64,000 bases of DNA, from NCBI GenBank assembly GCA_039707465.1, contig CM077647.1:41446610-41510609 (forward strand). Direction: 5' to 3'. The stretch's first letter is position 1; every line of letters starts with the position of its first letter. Below are positions 33,382 through 45,390 of the stretch, piece after piece. Under the pieces are notes generated by a model. That model was not told where the DNA came from. It was given only the letters and a program-made list of their open reading frames with translations, and made no database searches. The translations under genes were made by a program, and so were the position numbers. The DNA is from Rhabdophis nuchalis. Its lineage: Eukaryota > Chordata > Lepidosauria > Squamata > Natricidae.

Positions 33382-33412
33382 GGGAAGAGAAGGGAAGAGA
33401 AGGGAAGAGAAT
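33382..33412. repeat. (GGGAAGAGAA)n short tandem repeat
   Basis: Three 10-bp units at the 5' boundary of the CR1 copy. Confidence 0.9.
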
Positions 33413-35694
33413 CTGTCACAAAGTGGGGGCCACTACAGAAAAACACTGTCCCTAGCCATCTGGTGCACTTAAGAGACCCAAAGCATTCTCTACAGACTAG
33501 TTCAATATGAAGAAGGTGACCCCAAAGATATATATTCCCTTAAGAGGAAAAGTTTCCTGCACCTTGGATTATTAAAAAATAATCATGTTGAATTTTTTTT
33601 CCTTTCAAATTCATGTATGTTCTAGTAAGGTTATCCCTACCATAAGAAAATATTCAAAATTAAACTTAGACTCAATCCTTTTTCCAGATCCAATATAAAA
33701 TTTTACTACCCTCTCTCAAAGGATACACCATGATAATTTGTTTTACGCTCTCAGTGGTTTCACCCAATACAGCAATCTCTTATAAAGTTTCTTCAGCAAA
33801 GATCTATTGTGATTTGCAAACTACAGTTAATGATTCAATATTATATATGATGGACAGGTTTAGCCTATGTGTTTGTGATGAAGAATGCTACCTAGCAAGA
33901 TTTTATAGGCAGATTAAAAGGATTCACTTTATTAAAAAAATGTAGAAGACAATTTAAATGTCCACCAAATAATATTAAAGTTTCATGAATTAGGACAGCT
34001 GTATGATTTTAAGTTTGGCAGCTGTAATCAAATTCTTGTTCCCATGCAGATTAATTAATAGAAACAGAGCCAAGCAACAACAAAAACTACCCATATCTAT
34101 TAAATTTCCACAAAATTAGACCTTCTAAAAGGAATCTGCCTTCCTTTTGACTATTTTTTAAGGATGAAAAAAGGCACTTTCAAGGACAGTGAAAATGAAG
34201 ACGGTTTCAAGAACAAGACTTCTAGCTCTAAAGAGTGATCATGTGCCAGCCTTGACTTATCCATGAAAAAGTCAGGCACTCATTAAACCTTATCTGATGC
34301 CAAAGTCATACATTATGGTTTATTGCCTGGAGTACCAATTAATAAAAAATTAAAGAAATGAAGAAACCAGTAATTCATACTTTTTGTAGGGAGAAAGCTC
34401 ATATACTTCAGAATCGTGCTAAAATATTAATAATCATTTTAGTCATGTATTATTTTATTAAGCACTTAGCTTTGTAGGTTTTATCAAAAGATATATGACA
34501 TTCATTTTTAACAAAAATACTGAAGAGATTTCAGGAAAAAGATAATTTATTCAGAATCTAATAAAGAAGATTTTGAATGAAAAAGAAAAAGAAAAAGTAT
34601 AAGCATTACTGATTAGTAATAATAATACTTTAATAAGTATTTTAATAGTTGTTGGTGTAATAATGCTAATAATTTTAGTTACCCATATTGATTTAATATT
34701 TTAGTATAGTTTAATAATGAAAAAAATACTTGAAATCAAAGCATCAACATTCTTATAGAATTCTATACTGAGAAAAATCTCAAAATAAATTTAATTAAAT
34801 AAATACAACCTAGTTTACACCAAACATTCTATTTGAAAATGTGTTTAAGTGAAATGCTACATCAGAGATAATATGCAGTAAAGGGATAAAAGCTTCACTT
34901 GGAGTAAATGTCCTTTATATATGCAAGCAGTGATCTCATATTAGAATAAACACTTCTCTACAATTATATATAAAAGGTTGCTTTCATAATTATTTGCAAT
35001 CTTCTTTCCATGCATGCTGTCTATAGCACTTACAACCTTGTCAATAAAATGTAGCCAATAATACATAACATTGAAAGAAAGCAAACTTTTTTAAAACTAA
35101 TATTTTTAATGTCTATTTTCAAACCTGAGATATTTCATAGTATCTTGATTTAAAAGGTAGTTTCTGGATTAGGAATCCTAGATTGCATAGAATAGCAATA
35201 GCAACTTTATAATGAAACTGCATTTATGATGTCCTTATAGAATACTTGAAAAACTGGCCACTTACCATTAACAGGAACTATCACATGTGGTAGAAGTAGC
35301 ACTAAAGCTACTAATTTGGTTTATATATCTTACCTTACAAAAATATAGTATATGAAAATGTTGATTAACTAAGCTGCCCCACTCTCTCTCTCTCTCTTTT
35401 TTCTCTTTCTCTGCCATAATTAATAAATCATCAGCTGGGCACTTTTCTAAGAGAGCAATGTCTCTCTCCAGATCCAATTGGATACAAACCAGATAACCTT
35501 CTCTGCAAGAATCAAATCAGCTATAAAGCAAGTATTATGACACCTGATGTGCCATTTAAAAGCAGCAGTCTAAAACCTGAGCTATTTGCTGACCAGGTAT
35601 ATGAGGGGAGTGCAAGAGGACAGAAAATGGGATCCATACAAAATATCAAGGTCACATTTCCTGTTTCTGCCTCCAATTAATTAAAAAAAATATT
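33413..35694. other. Long AT-rich non-coding stretch
   Basis: No repeat family or gene recognised. A short (TC)n run lies at about 35384-35410. ORFs at 33730-33945 and 35268-35477 lack any motif. Confidence 0.55.
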
Positions 35695-36306
35695 TAGTTT
35701 GTCAAACATATAAGATAACAGGTGTAAGAATAAACATGGACATGAACAAAGGAAATGAGTACAAATAAATGGGAACAGTAGGACAGGGATGGTAGGCATG
35801 CTGGTGCGCTTACGCACCCCCCCTTGATGGACCTCTTAGGAAAGGGGTGAGGTCCACGGTAAACAGTTTAAGGTTGAAGCTGTGGGAATTTGAGGATTTA
35901 ACAACGGACTCAGGTAGAAAATTCTAGGCATTGACCACTCTGATGCTGAAGTTTTTGCAACCAAGTGTGGACCAATTTATTTATTTTTATTTTATTTATT
36001 CGAATTTATAACCCGCACCTTCTCCTAAAAAAGGACCCAGGGCGTTATCTTGAGTTGGTATCTATTGTTTGCCTGTGTGTTATTGAGGTTGAAGCTGAAG
36101 TAGTTGTTGACTGGGAGGATGCTGTAGCAGACAATTTTGTGTACTATGCTTTTGTGTACTATGCTTAGGTCAGCCATAGGCAGCATAGTTCTAGATGGTC
36201 CAAGCCCAAAATTTTGAGCCTGGTGTAAGGTATTGTGAGCAGAGAAGTGGAGTATTTTTCTCATGAAACACTTATGGTCCCGCTCAATTGTATTAATGTC
36301 CAATAA
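35695..36306 (-). mobile_element. LINE 3' fragment (third LINE family), minus strand
   Basis: Best preserved copy of this family. The minus frame gives ERDHKCFMRKILHFSAHNT, QAQNFGLGPSRTMLPMADLS, then HKIVCYSILPVNNYFSFNL and NNTQANNRYQL, the C-terminus of a non-LTR RT protein. A 15-bp TTTTGTGTACTATGC tandem duplication at 36135-36164 repeats the IVHK codons. It is split by a nested L2-like tail at 35976-36046. Related copies: 10447-10885 and 40856-41385. Confidence 0.72.
35976..36046 (-). mobile_element. Short L2-like 3' end nested in another LINE
   Basis: TTTATTTATTTTTATTTTAT followed by AATTTATAACCCGCACCTTC and a GGACCCAGGGCG block. It matches the 3' ends at 36966 and 38612 and splits the host LINE exactly between ACCAATT and TGAGTTGGTATC. 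Confidence 0.65.
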
Positions 36307-36965
36307 ACAGTGTTGATTCCAGGCAGATGAGCTAATGGCAGAGCCAATTAACTAATGGCACAGCCAAATATCTATGAATATCTATCTGGTGTTGATTGTA
36401 ACAAATGAAAGATAGCAAACTAGACTTTAAGAAAAATGAATGGTAAACACATAAATGAATAAATAAAAAGAATGGAATGTGTCTGTAAAAATAAAAGATA
36501 GGATAAAGGTATAATGAGGCAAAACAAAAGTTGCAAACAATGTGGTGTACTATATGATGTACAAATGTATTATGAATACATTTAGCATGGTGAAGGTGTA
36601 GGCTTAATTATGAATGAAAGGGCTAAATGTGTGATTTGTTTTCATTGAAGAACTAGAAATTTATTCAGAGGGAATTGTGTAATATTGTGAACTAAAAGTG
36701 TGAAAAATAATAACATGAATGAATATCTGGAAGCTAAACAGCAATATATTGGGACCAAAAGGGTTGGAGCATTTGGAGACTCCAGATTGATTAAAAATAG
36801 TGAGCATTGTCTTAAAAATAAAAGTGCTTATTTCAAATATATTGTTTAAGCATTTATATTCTTAACTACAAAGGACAAAGGAATGACTATCAAACTAAGA
36901 CCATGGCTAATTTGATTGTTCTCAGTGAAGAACTGGGAGAATTGGTGAAAATAATGAGTTATGGT
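36307..36965. other. A-rich non-coding DNA
   Basis: Purine-rich + strand, possibly upstream remains of the decayed LINE at 37511-39870, but no protein motif was recognised. A small duplication of CTAATGGCA-type sequence is near 36330-36360. Confidence 0.35.
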
Positions 36966-37510
36966 AAATTTTTGATTTGATTTGATTTGATTTGATTGCA
37001 CTTTTATACCGCTCCTCTCTCCCCAATGGGACTCAGGGTGGTGCATAGGGAAATTAAAAACCAAGCATACAAACCATAATAAATACATACAAACGATAAA
37101 ATATAAATTAAATCCAGTAACCTGTGCTAAAAATGTAAATTAAAACTGATAAAATTAAAATCACTGACTAAGTCTGTGAAGCGTTACCTCGAAGGTCTAA
37201 GCTAGGCCGGCTAGATGGAAAAAATGGGTTTTGAGTAATCAGCGGAAGAGGCGAAGTTCCGTGGTGGTACGAAGTTCAGGGGTTAGGTCGTTCCAGAGGG
37301 TTGGGCCCGCCACAGAGAAGGCCCTTCCCCTGGGGGACGCCAGCCGGCATTGCCTGGCAGACGGCACCCTGAGAAGGCCCTCTCTGTGGGAGCGGATCGG
37401 CCGGAGGGAGGTGTGTGGTAGGAGGCAGTCCTGCAAATAACTAGGCCCCGTGCCATGGAGCATTTTAAAGATGGTTACCAGCACCTTGAAGCGCACCCGG
37501 AAAGCCACCT
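36966..37510 (-). mobile_element. L2-like LINE 3' end, copy 1
   Basis: The minus frame 37508-37239 encodes FRVRFKVLVTIFKMLHGTGP, then SHREGLLRVPSARQCR and RAFSVAGPTLWNDLTPEL, the C-terminus of an L2/CR1-superfamily RT protein. The 3' end on the left has the GGACTCAGGG block and a (TTTGA)n tail at 36970-36998. Truncated at 5'. Confidence 0.85.
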
Positions 37511-39870
37511 TAATTGAGGCAAACCATTTTCTACTCTAGTTCTGACTGGGAAGATATGGACATGGATAAAAACAAACAAGCAAACAAACAGGAAACAAAC
37601 AAATCTAGAGTGAAAGTAGAATGAATGCAGGAAGAGACAGTATGAGCCTGGAATGAAAATATATAGATTAATCTTTCAATAGAAAGAATGGTAGATATAA
37701 GAAATGAGAATATAGAAGTAGCTTGGAACTGAAAGAAAAGAATGAAGGTATTGAAGCATATTTTTACACTAATGGGGAGTACAGTGTGAAAAATAATATA
37801 TGGCACAATGAGAAACTCAAAAAGGATATGGTTATGGAAAAATGCATATGAACAGTTGCAAAAATATGAAGGCTAAGTTTAAAAATATTGTATAATATAA
37901 ATAAAGGAAAAGGAAAAGCTAGTGGCAAAGAATATAGTTACAAAAATAGAGTAAATAAAATTTGAAAAATGGCAGAGGAAAAATGAATCAGTTTGACTGA
38001 TATTTTAAAGAATGAGTAGATGAAAAGAATAAATTAGAAAACCTTCATTGGGCTGAAACCAAAAAGTAAATGATTTGCTATTAAAATGAAATGAGGAAAA
38101 GCCTGAAGGAATATCTTAGATAGCCACATGGCTGTGCTAGAAATTGGAATTAATGATATAATGTTAGATTATATTTAAAAATTAGAGAAATGTAGTTATA
38201 AATTTTGTCAGACTACTGAAGAATGACAAGATTCTTAAAGTTACTTTTGTAACTAGAAAAATGATAAAAATTGAACCTATTTTACTGTTAGTTTGACTGG
38301 AATTTTTAAATGTGCTTGTAGGAGGAGTGCACCTGTCCTTGTGACTGGAAGAATGCAGTTATTGTTCTCCCACAGAAAGAGAAAGAGAAAGAGAAAGCAA
38401 GAATACATGCAAAAACTATAGGAGGATTTTGTTGAGTGTGCCTAACAAGATGATTTACAGAATTCCAGATGAAGTGGATGACCAAGAGCAAAATTTGGGA
38501 AAGAAAAGGACAAGAAGTATGCATAAAATATTTTCAGTTTTTACCAAGTCAAGTGAAAAGAACTGTATGAAAATATATTGTGGATCTGTTGATTTAGGAA
38601 AAGCACCTAATGAAGTACTTTACTTTACTTTACTTTAATTCGACTTATTAACCGCCCCCTCTCCCCGAAGGGACTCGGGGCGGTGCACAGGAAATATAAA
38701 AACGCAATATATCACAATAAATACATAAATATTTAAAACTATATTAAACTAACACCCTGTGCTAAAATCTTCCCGTTAAAATTACCATAAAACCCAATAT
38801 AAAAATTTCTCTACTAACTAAGGCTAAGTACAGTAGGTTAGGCCAGGCCGGCCTGTTGGAAAAGATAGGTTTTTAATTGCTGGTGGAAGGAGCGGAGGTC
38901 CGTGATGGATCTAAGTTTGGGGGGTAGGTCGTTCCAGAGGGTTGGGGCCGCCACAGAGAAAGCCCTTCCCCTGGGCGTCACCCGCTGGCATTGCCTAGTG
39001 GATGGCACCCGGAGAAGTCCCTCTCTGTGGGAGTGAATCGGCCGAAGAGATGTATGTGGTAGGATACGATCCCGCAGATAACTAGGTCCTGTGCCATGGA
39101 GCGCTTTGAAGATGGTAACCAGTACCTTGAAGCGCACCCGAAAGACCACAGGCAGCCAGTGCAGCTCGCGCAGGAGCGGTGTTACATGGGAATACCTGGA
39201 GGTACCCAATATTGCCCGCGCAGCTGCATTCTGAACTAGCTGTAGCCTTCGGGTGCACCTCAAGGGGAGCCCCATGTAGAGAGCGTTACAGTAATTAGTC
39301 TTGAATTCTGGTATGTCTTGCATAAATGCAGATTTGAACACTTGTTCCTAAATATGATTAAAATGGACACTGAGAAAAATATGGGATGTGTGGTGAATAT
39401 TTCAGTGCTGACAGGGAGTAAGGCAACAATTTGTAATTTTCTTTTGGTTATTTAATGTATTGTAGATAAATGTATAGCTTGTGGTGAAATTAGAAACATA
39501 AAAGCTGACTGGCTAAGAACATGAAAGCTTGTGTATTTCTGTATGCATGATTTGCAGTATGATACAAAGAAGAATATGTGTCTCAAAATGAATGAATTAA
39601 AGACCCAGGTAGTTGTGTTTGACAGGGAAAATGGAATGAACAATTGCAGGTTATACATAAAGAGCAAAAGTGATGACAAATAGATGAATGCATATATCTT
39701 GGTAGACTATTTTTTTCCTAAGGACATGGAAATGAATTAAGAAATTTCACCACATGCAAGGACTCCTAGAAACATAGTAATCTATGGGAAGGAATTAAGT
39801 TTGGTGAAAGAAATTCATCTTGCAAGGATTGTTGCTGTAAATAGAGTAATAAGAAGAGAGCTTTTTTTTT
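37511..39870 (+). pseudogene. Decayed LINE reverse transcriptase (RTE/R4-like), interrupted
   Basis: RT wording survives on the + strand amid many stops. CACRRSAPVLVTGRMQLLF or its neighbouring frame gives a DWKNAVIVLPQ-like start near 38330-38370. NYRRILLSVPNKMIYRI (about 38414-38466) matches the NYRGISLLSVPGKVYGRI block, and KIYCGSVDLGKAPNEV (38568-38615) matches RT motif A (YCGFVDLEKAYDRV-like, with the catalytic Asp kept). After the nested L2-like copy (38612-39301), ECIYLGRLF-type wording near 39680-39710 corresponds to the later VYLGRLFS block. Upstream of 38280 the assignment is weaker. Clade tentative. Confidence 0.5.
38612..39301 (-). mobile_element. L2-like LINE 3' end, copy 2
   Basis: The minus frame is open over about 155 codons: YCNALYMGLPLRCTRRLQLV, QNAAARAILGTSRYSHVTPL, LRELHWLPVVFRVRFKVLV, then RAFSVAAPTLWNDLPPKL. 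This is the RT C-terminal region of an L2-type LINE. At its 3' end (left) lie CCCCGAAGGGACTCGGGGCG, able to fold as a hairpin, and an (ACTTT)n tail at 38616-38638. 5'-truncated near 39301; the first residues of the longer frame come from the flank. It sits inside the decayed LINE above. Confidence 0.9.
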
Positions 39871-40012
39871 TTAGCAATTCCTAAATAATGAGCAGATGCA
39901 GTCTGTATAGGTGACTGTTGATTTAATCAGCCTTCTTGTTCTGATAATAGTCCCCAACATATCTCCCATAACTTTCCCAGATAAGCTGGAAAACATTGAC
40001 ATAAAGTAGGAA

Positions 40013-40081
<69 letters not shown>
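40013..40081. repeat. (GA)n microsatellite
   Basis: About 33 GA units. The minus frame with a long SLSLSL run is an artefact. Confidence 0.97.
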
Positions 40082-40087
<6 letters not shown>

Positions 40088-40855
40088 AAATAGATTTCAA
40101 CAATCCTGCTTTGAACATCTGTTTATCCCCAGCATTATTTTTTAATATTAGTACAAAGCAAAGCATTATTAAACCATGGGAAAGATAAAGGGGAAATGCA
40201 CTAAATTGCACTAAATTGAAACTGCAGTCAGTAAAAAAAAAGCATTGCACCCTCATGTTGACAGAAAGCATCCAACTGCTTTAAGTGCTTGCATTCTAGG
40301 ATGCAATAAAGGATGTTATCTAGCTGTGCTGTTTTGAGTGTCTCAGTGGCTTCTGTTGACTTCAAACCAGGGAGTCTAATAGAGGAAATAGAAAGTATTA
40401 CAATTGGTATTATTGTGTTCTGTTATCTTTCTATCTTTCATAAGTTCTCAAGCTGTCACATTTCCCAATATAAAAAAGCACCAAAGCAGGAATTCCTTTA
40501 TGATGCTCTTCCCTCAGATTCAGTGGGAATAGAAGATTGCAGATCAATTTCTAAAAAGAGATGGAACATGGCCTATACCTTTACTGTACTTTTTTCTCTT
40601 TCATCAAATTATAATGAGAACCAGTAGGTTAAAAACAGAGGATCATTTTGCTCCATGACACTAACTCACAGGCACTCATTCCAGAATTCTACCGATACAC
40701 TAATTTATCTTCCTTTAATTGATAGAATCCCAAGTTCTAAGAAGGAAAATGGAAATGTTACAAACCTGTAGACTGCTCACCTTTTGAATTGCTGTATTGA
40801 GATACTTACAGATAAGAAAAGAAACTGCTGGTATATGTAATAACACATGTTTCAC
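40082..40855. other. Non-coding DNA
   Basis: No feature supported. The 104-codon frame at 40313-40627 has no recognisable domain. Confidence 0.5.
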
Positions 40856-41385
40856 ACACTTCATGAGAAGAGTACTCCACTCCTCTATTCACAATAGAAT
40901 TCCCTATGATACCAGACTTGAAATTTTGGGCTTGGGCAATCTGGAACTGCGCCTCCTGTAATATGATCTAAGCATAGGACACAAAATTGTCTGCTACAAC
41001 ATCTTACCTGTCAAGAACTTCTTCAGCTTCAACCTCAATAATACACAGGCAAACAATCTATACAAACTCATGGTAAACTGCTCCAAACTCGATTGCCGAA
41101 AATATTTCAGCAAAAGAGTGGTCAATGCCTGAAATGTTCTACTTGACTCAGTTGTTACATCCTCTAACCCTCACAGCTTCAACCTTAAACTGTCTACCGT
41201 GGACCTTACTCTATTCTTAAGAGGTCCATAAAGGGGTGTGCATAAGTGCACCAGCATGCCTAACGTCCCTGTTCTACTATCCCCATCTATTTGCATTCAT
41301 TTCTTTCATTTATATCCATGTTTATACTTATACCTGCTATCTTGTACATGTTTGACAAACTAATAAATACAAATGTTGGGTATCA
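40856..41385 (+). mobile_element. LINE 3' fragment (third LINE family), plus strand
   Basis: Plus-oriented relative of 35695-36306: CTTGAAATTTTGGGCTTGGG, GACACAAAATTGTCTGCTAC, CTTCAGCTTCAACCTCAATA, CTTAAACTGTCTACCGTGGA, and a 3' end AACTAATAAATACAAATG. Stops break the frame. It gives the family's full 3' UTR in this window. Confidence 0.72.
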
Positions 41386-43811
41386 GGCTTTACTACATGC
41401 CACTAATAATGCAAATCACAACTTAGGTTATTTCTAAGATGATACTAGGAGTGAACAATTATTCTATAGGAGAAAGTTGGTTGTAGTGATATATATTGTG
41501 CTTGAATGTACTTGAATAGCTCTATTAATATCTATGGAAATTAGATCCATATGAAATATACTTTAATTTATAGCTGAAATCAGAGGAACCAGAAACGTTT
41601 TGAAAAGTGGGAGGTACAATAGAGCAATCACCCAGTGCTCTTTAAATGGAGGAAGTCTTCAAAATTAGTATTTGAATATATAGTTCAATACTTCAAAACA
41701 GAATATTTGAATATATCAGAAGGAACACTTTTCATTCAAATCAGCAACATTAAATAGTTAGAAGGTAATAGAGAGAATTATTTCATGAAATCAGGGTTCT
41801 CACACATTTCCATTTATAGGGCCATTGACTTTAATGGCCTAGAAACAATGAAGAAAAAAAATGAGATTGTTGTAAGGTGCTATGTGACAGGAGAAGTCAA
41901 ATAAACACACTGATCTCAGGAGTCTCTGAATCATAAAAAGCATGAATAGGACTTAAATATACTCAACTATTCCCCAGAATTGTATTCAATTTGACATTAA
42001 ACTTATTATTTAAATTATATTTCATTATGGATCATTTTATTGTTATGCTCAAGATGGCAATGGCATTTAACCAATTTAGACGCAGGAAAGAAATTCCAGC
42101 GGGATATATACAATGAAATGTTTCCTATGATTTGTTTTGTGAAATCTCATATATCACAATCTATTTCCTAGTCTTATTTTTTCCTAGTTTCAAAATTCAT
42201 TGGAACTGCATTTGGATGAGGGACCCTTTGCAGAAAACAAATGTTTTGTAAAGGCAAATAATTCGTTAAGTATTAATTCTGAAGAAAGTCAAAGCCTTCT
42301 CATTTCTTTTCATTTCTAAAATGAAAGTGTTATTTAACAATGTCTAGCAGGAAACTTGCCTGTCTTTTTTCTCCATCTGTAGGAGAGAAAAACAGAGAGA
42401 AAAAGAAGCATCTGCCAAGCTTTATACTCCTTCAAATGCTAAAATGAACTAATGTCAAATCAAATCTCCCCTACAAATGGAAACTTAGCTGGCAGTGTTG
42501 TCTTTGGCACAGTCCGTCTGCTACTGATTTTTTTTCTCTCCAATTCTGTACCTCTGTGTTCAGTTGGCATCCTTAGACTTAATTAGTGACAATTTTCTTC
42601 ACACCAGATTGTGCGGGCATATGTTTGTGTGTGTAGCTGCATGTATTCAGGCATATTTGTGTACATTTTTCAGTGTTGTGCTGAAGCTTCCATATGCAGT
42701 TATTATCATGATTGTTCAAAACTCAGAGAGGAAAATAAGAGTGGGGGGGAGTGGGTTGGAAGAAAGCAGCATTTTACCTTGGATCTGTCCTTTTGATTTA
42801 TTTGTGAATCACAGATAAGCTTCAAGAATGATCTGGAAAGGAATGGGCTGAAAGCTTGCCATAAAAGAAACTTGCCTTTTATATAATGTTTGAATTTATT
42901 TCCTGTCTAGAAGATGCTGTCCCCTGCTATGAAACCAACTGGAATTTTCTTTCCCTCAACTGTTACCAAATGTGCTAGATTTTATTCCCACATTGTTTAA
43001 AGAAGCAAATCCAATAAATGTCACCTCCATCACCACCTCCCGTTTCTACAGCTTCAGCTAATCTATAAAGTGATGTGCTTTATCTGCCTTACTAAACCAA
43101 AACCTGTGGAGCTGAAAACAACTAAGTCCAGATCAGTTTACTTCTGGACTTCAGAGATTAAGTGTGAAAAAAAGGGGAGTTTAAAAAATGCTGGATAGTT
43201 TTAGGTGCCCCCCTTTTGAAGATAAAACCAGCATCCATAGCTGCTGAGTCCAACCCTGGGAGTTCAACCCCATGCCTTCACTAAAGCAGTGACTGTTTTT
43301 TTTTTCATGTGCCTTGTTCAGATATAATTCCCTGCACGTTCAGAGGATTACATACTGTTTATGCATCTTGCAATCTCACTGAGTCCTGTTTCTTTACAGT
43401 ACTTACTCCTGCTGCTAAAAGGAAAATAGGCTCTAACAATCTCTTTTTGTGCCAAAGCTGCTGTACTGAATGAACATATCCTGCCTGCAGTTGTGTGATT
43501 GATCCTTGTGATCCCTCTATCCAACATGAGTTCAAAAGCATGCTACAGCTCAAAGGGGCTAAAAATTGGTATTCGTTTAAGATTTACTTGCAAACTAGGG
43601 CTTTCTTACATATCAGCAGATGCTATCTGGCCTTTCAAGAAGTAAACACAGAAGTAATTCAAACTTTAGATCCATTTTAAAAAATGCTGCCATCATTAAA
43701 AAGGGAATTGGACATGTGTAGGCATGTCTTGTGTCAAACTCCATCATTCCTCGAAAATACCTTCTGAAAATAGTGAAAAAATAAACAAAAAAGAGCAAAT
43801 GACAGGCATAC
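41386..43811. other. Non-repetitive non-coding DNA
   Basis: No transposable element recognised over 2.4 kb. The parts at about 42280-42660 and 42890-43160 have balanced composition and could hold regulatory elements. ORFs at 42564-42818 and 43495-43680 have no motif. Confidence 0.5.
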
Positions 43812-43869
43812 ATACCATCTCAATTTAGATTCCAACTATTATACCATCTCAATTTAGATTCCAACTATT
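43812..43869. repeat. 29-bp perfect tandem duplication
   Basis: The unit starting ATACCATCTCAATTTAGATT and ending CCAACTATT occurs twice, at 43812-43840 and 43841-43869, immediately before the LINE tail. Confidence 0.97.
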
Positions 43870-43944
43870 CACTGCCCCGAGTCCCTTCGGGGAGAGGGGG
43901 CGGTCTAGAAATCTAATAAAATAAATAAATAAATAAATAAATAT
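43870..43944 (+). mobile_element. L2-like LINE 3' end, plus strand
   Basis: Contains the shared hairpin block CCCCGAGTCCCTTCGGGGAG, the GGGGGCGGTCTAGAAATC segment and an (AAAT)n tail. Only about 75 bp of the 3' end is present. Confidence 0.8.
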
Positions 43945-44139
43945 TATAGTCATTAGCCAGCAAAACAATTTATCAGATAAACTAAACATGTGTTGGTGTC
44001 TCATCCATCTCAAACATTTTTTCTCCCACAAAGATTTGAGTAAAAGGCATTACTCTGATTAAAAAGCACTCTCATCAATGACTAACAAGCTAAACATGGT
44101 AACCAAAAACAAATCCTGTCAGACTAATATGACACTTTG

Positions 44140-44330
44140 TAGGACAGAAATGAGTGGAATGGCTTGCCTCTAGAACTTGTGGGTTCTGGAGGCAAGCCTC
44201 CAGAAAAGCTCCATCACTGGAGCTTTTCAAGAAGAGATTAGACAGTCGTTTGTCTAGAATGCTATAGAATCTCCTGCTTGGGTATGGGCCTAGAGTAGAA
44301 GACCTCCAAGTCTATTCTGTATTAGAAGGT
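44140..44330 (+). mobile_element. CR1 LINE 3' end, rearranged
   Basis: GAATGGCTTGCCTCTAGAAC and later GGAGCTTTTCAAGAAGAGAT, GACAGTCGTTTGTCTAGAAT and a GTAGAAGACCTCCAAG block follow the CR1 3' order. An internal inverted duplication (44161-44176 with 44183-44198, one mismatch) forms a hairpin not present in other copies. Confidence 0.75.
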
Positions 44331-45032
44331 TGAGTTCTGTAGAGCAAAGGAGAGCTAAGACCTGGTCTTAGAAAATGCCTTTCATAATAAGCGTGTGAAC
44401 AAGATAGATAAATATGAGCTAGGGCCATGACAGTGTAGAGGTTAAACCAGCATACCCAAGGGTATTTATAAAAGTGTTGTATGTGTATTTATAAAAGTAT
44501 ATATGTGTTGATTAGTTTTTCTAAGTTCTAAGCCCTGTGAGACAAGATTACTCATGACTTGTGGATTGAAAAAGAAGCAGTGCCTATAGGACATCAATCT
44601 TGGGAGATTAATCAAGATGGATTATTCTCAATGTGATAAATATGCATTTGGTAAAACAATAAAAAATAAAGGTACAAAACTAACCTGGCTTAGCAACACT
44701 GTCTAAAAGATTCTAAGAAGAATCTTTTGACCCAGTGGCTTATTGGGTAAAAAGACAATGCAGTGCAATACATCAATAAAAACAGGGCATCCAGATCAAA
44801 TGAAGCAATAATACTACTGCATTCTGAGATGATGGAGTACAATATAGATTTTTTTTTCAGATCAAAAGAAATTTATAGAAGTTTTTAAAATCTTCCATCC
44901 ATTTTTTTTTACCAAAACAACAATAATAAAGATAGACTTTATGTTCTTTTATGTTATTGATGGCTATATGATACTCCGAAGGTATTTTATCTGGTTTTGG
45001 CACTACACTTTGAAAAAATCAGGAGAATTCAA
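44331..45032. other. Non-coding DNA
   Basis: No feature supported. Confidence 0.5.
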
Positions 45033-45390
45033 AGCAAGCCCAGCAAAGAGCTAACAGAACGATAAGAGGCCTAAAAACTAATTTATGGGGAACTGGTCAT
45101 ATTCATCTTGCAAAAAAGAGAACGTAGTTTAAAATATTTAAAAGGATATTACAAAATGAACACAGACCTACTTTGTGTTGTCATCAAAAGCAAAACAATA
45201 ACTATAATTAAAAGAAAATAATTTTAGATTAAATATTGGACTGAATTTCCTGATGCTAAGACCTGCTAAGTGGTGGAGCAACTTGCCAAGGAAAATTAGT
45301 TAGCTTGGTTAGAATGCCTCATTTTAGTCAATTCCTGCACAAAGCCAAGAGTTGGATTACAGAATATGTAAGGTGCTTTCCAACACATTC
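45033..45390 (+). mobile_element. Old CR1 LINE C-terminal fragment
   Basis: The translation in pieces resembles the CR1 ORF2 end: AKRIRGLKTN near 45055, a weak region matching ..RGDMI.., then LLSGGATCQGKL and FSQFLHKAKSWITEY near 45270-45370. The 3' UTR word AAGGTGCTTTCCAAC also fits. Heavily diverged, the oldest CR1 in the window. Confidence 0.5.

Noticed and set aside
40313..40627. 104-codon + ORF
   Set aside because: No motif, ordinary AT-rich composition, no promoter or relatives recognised.
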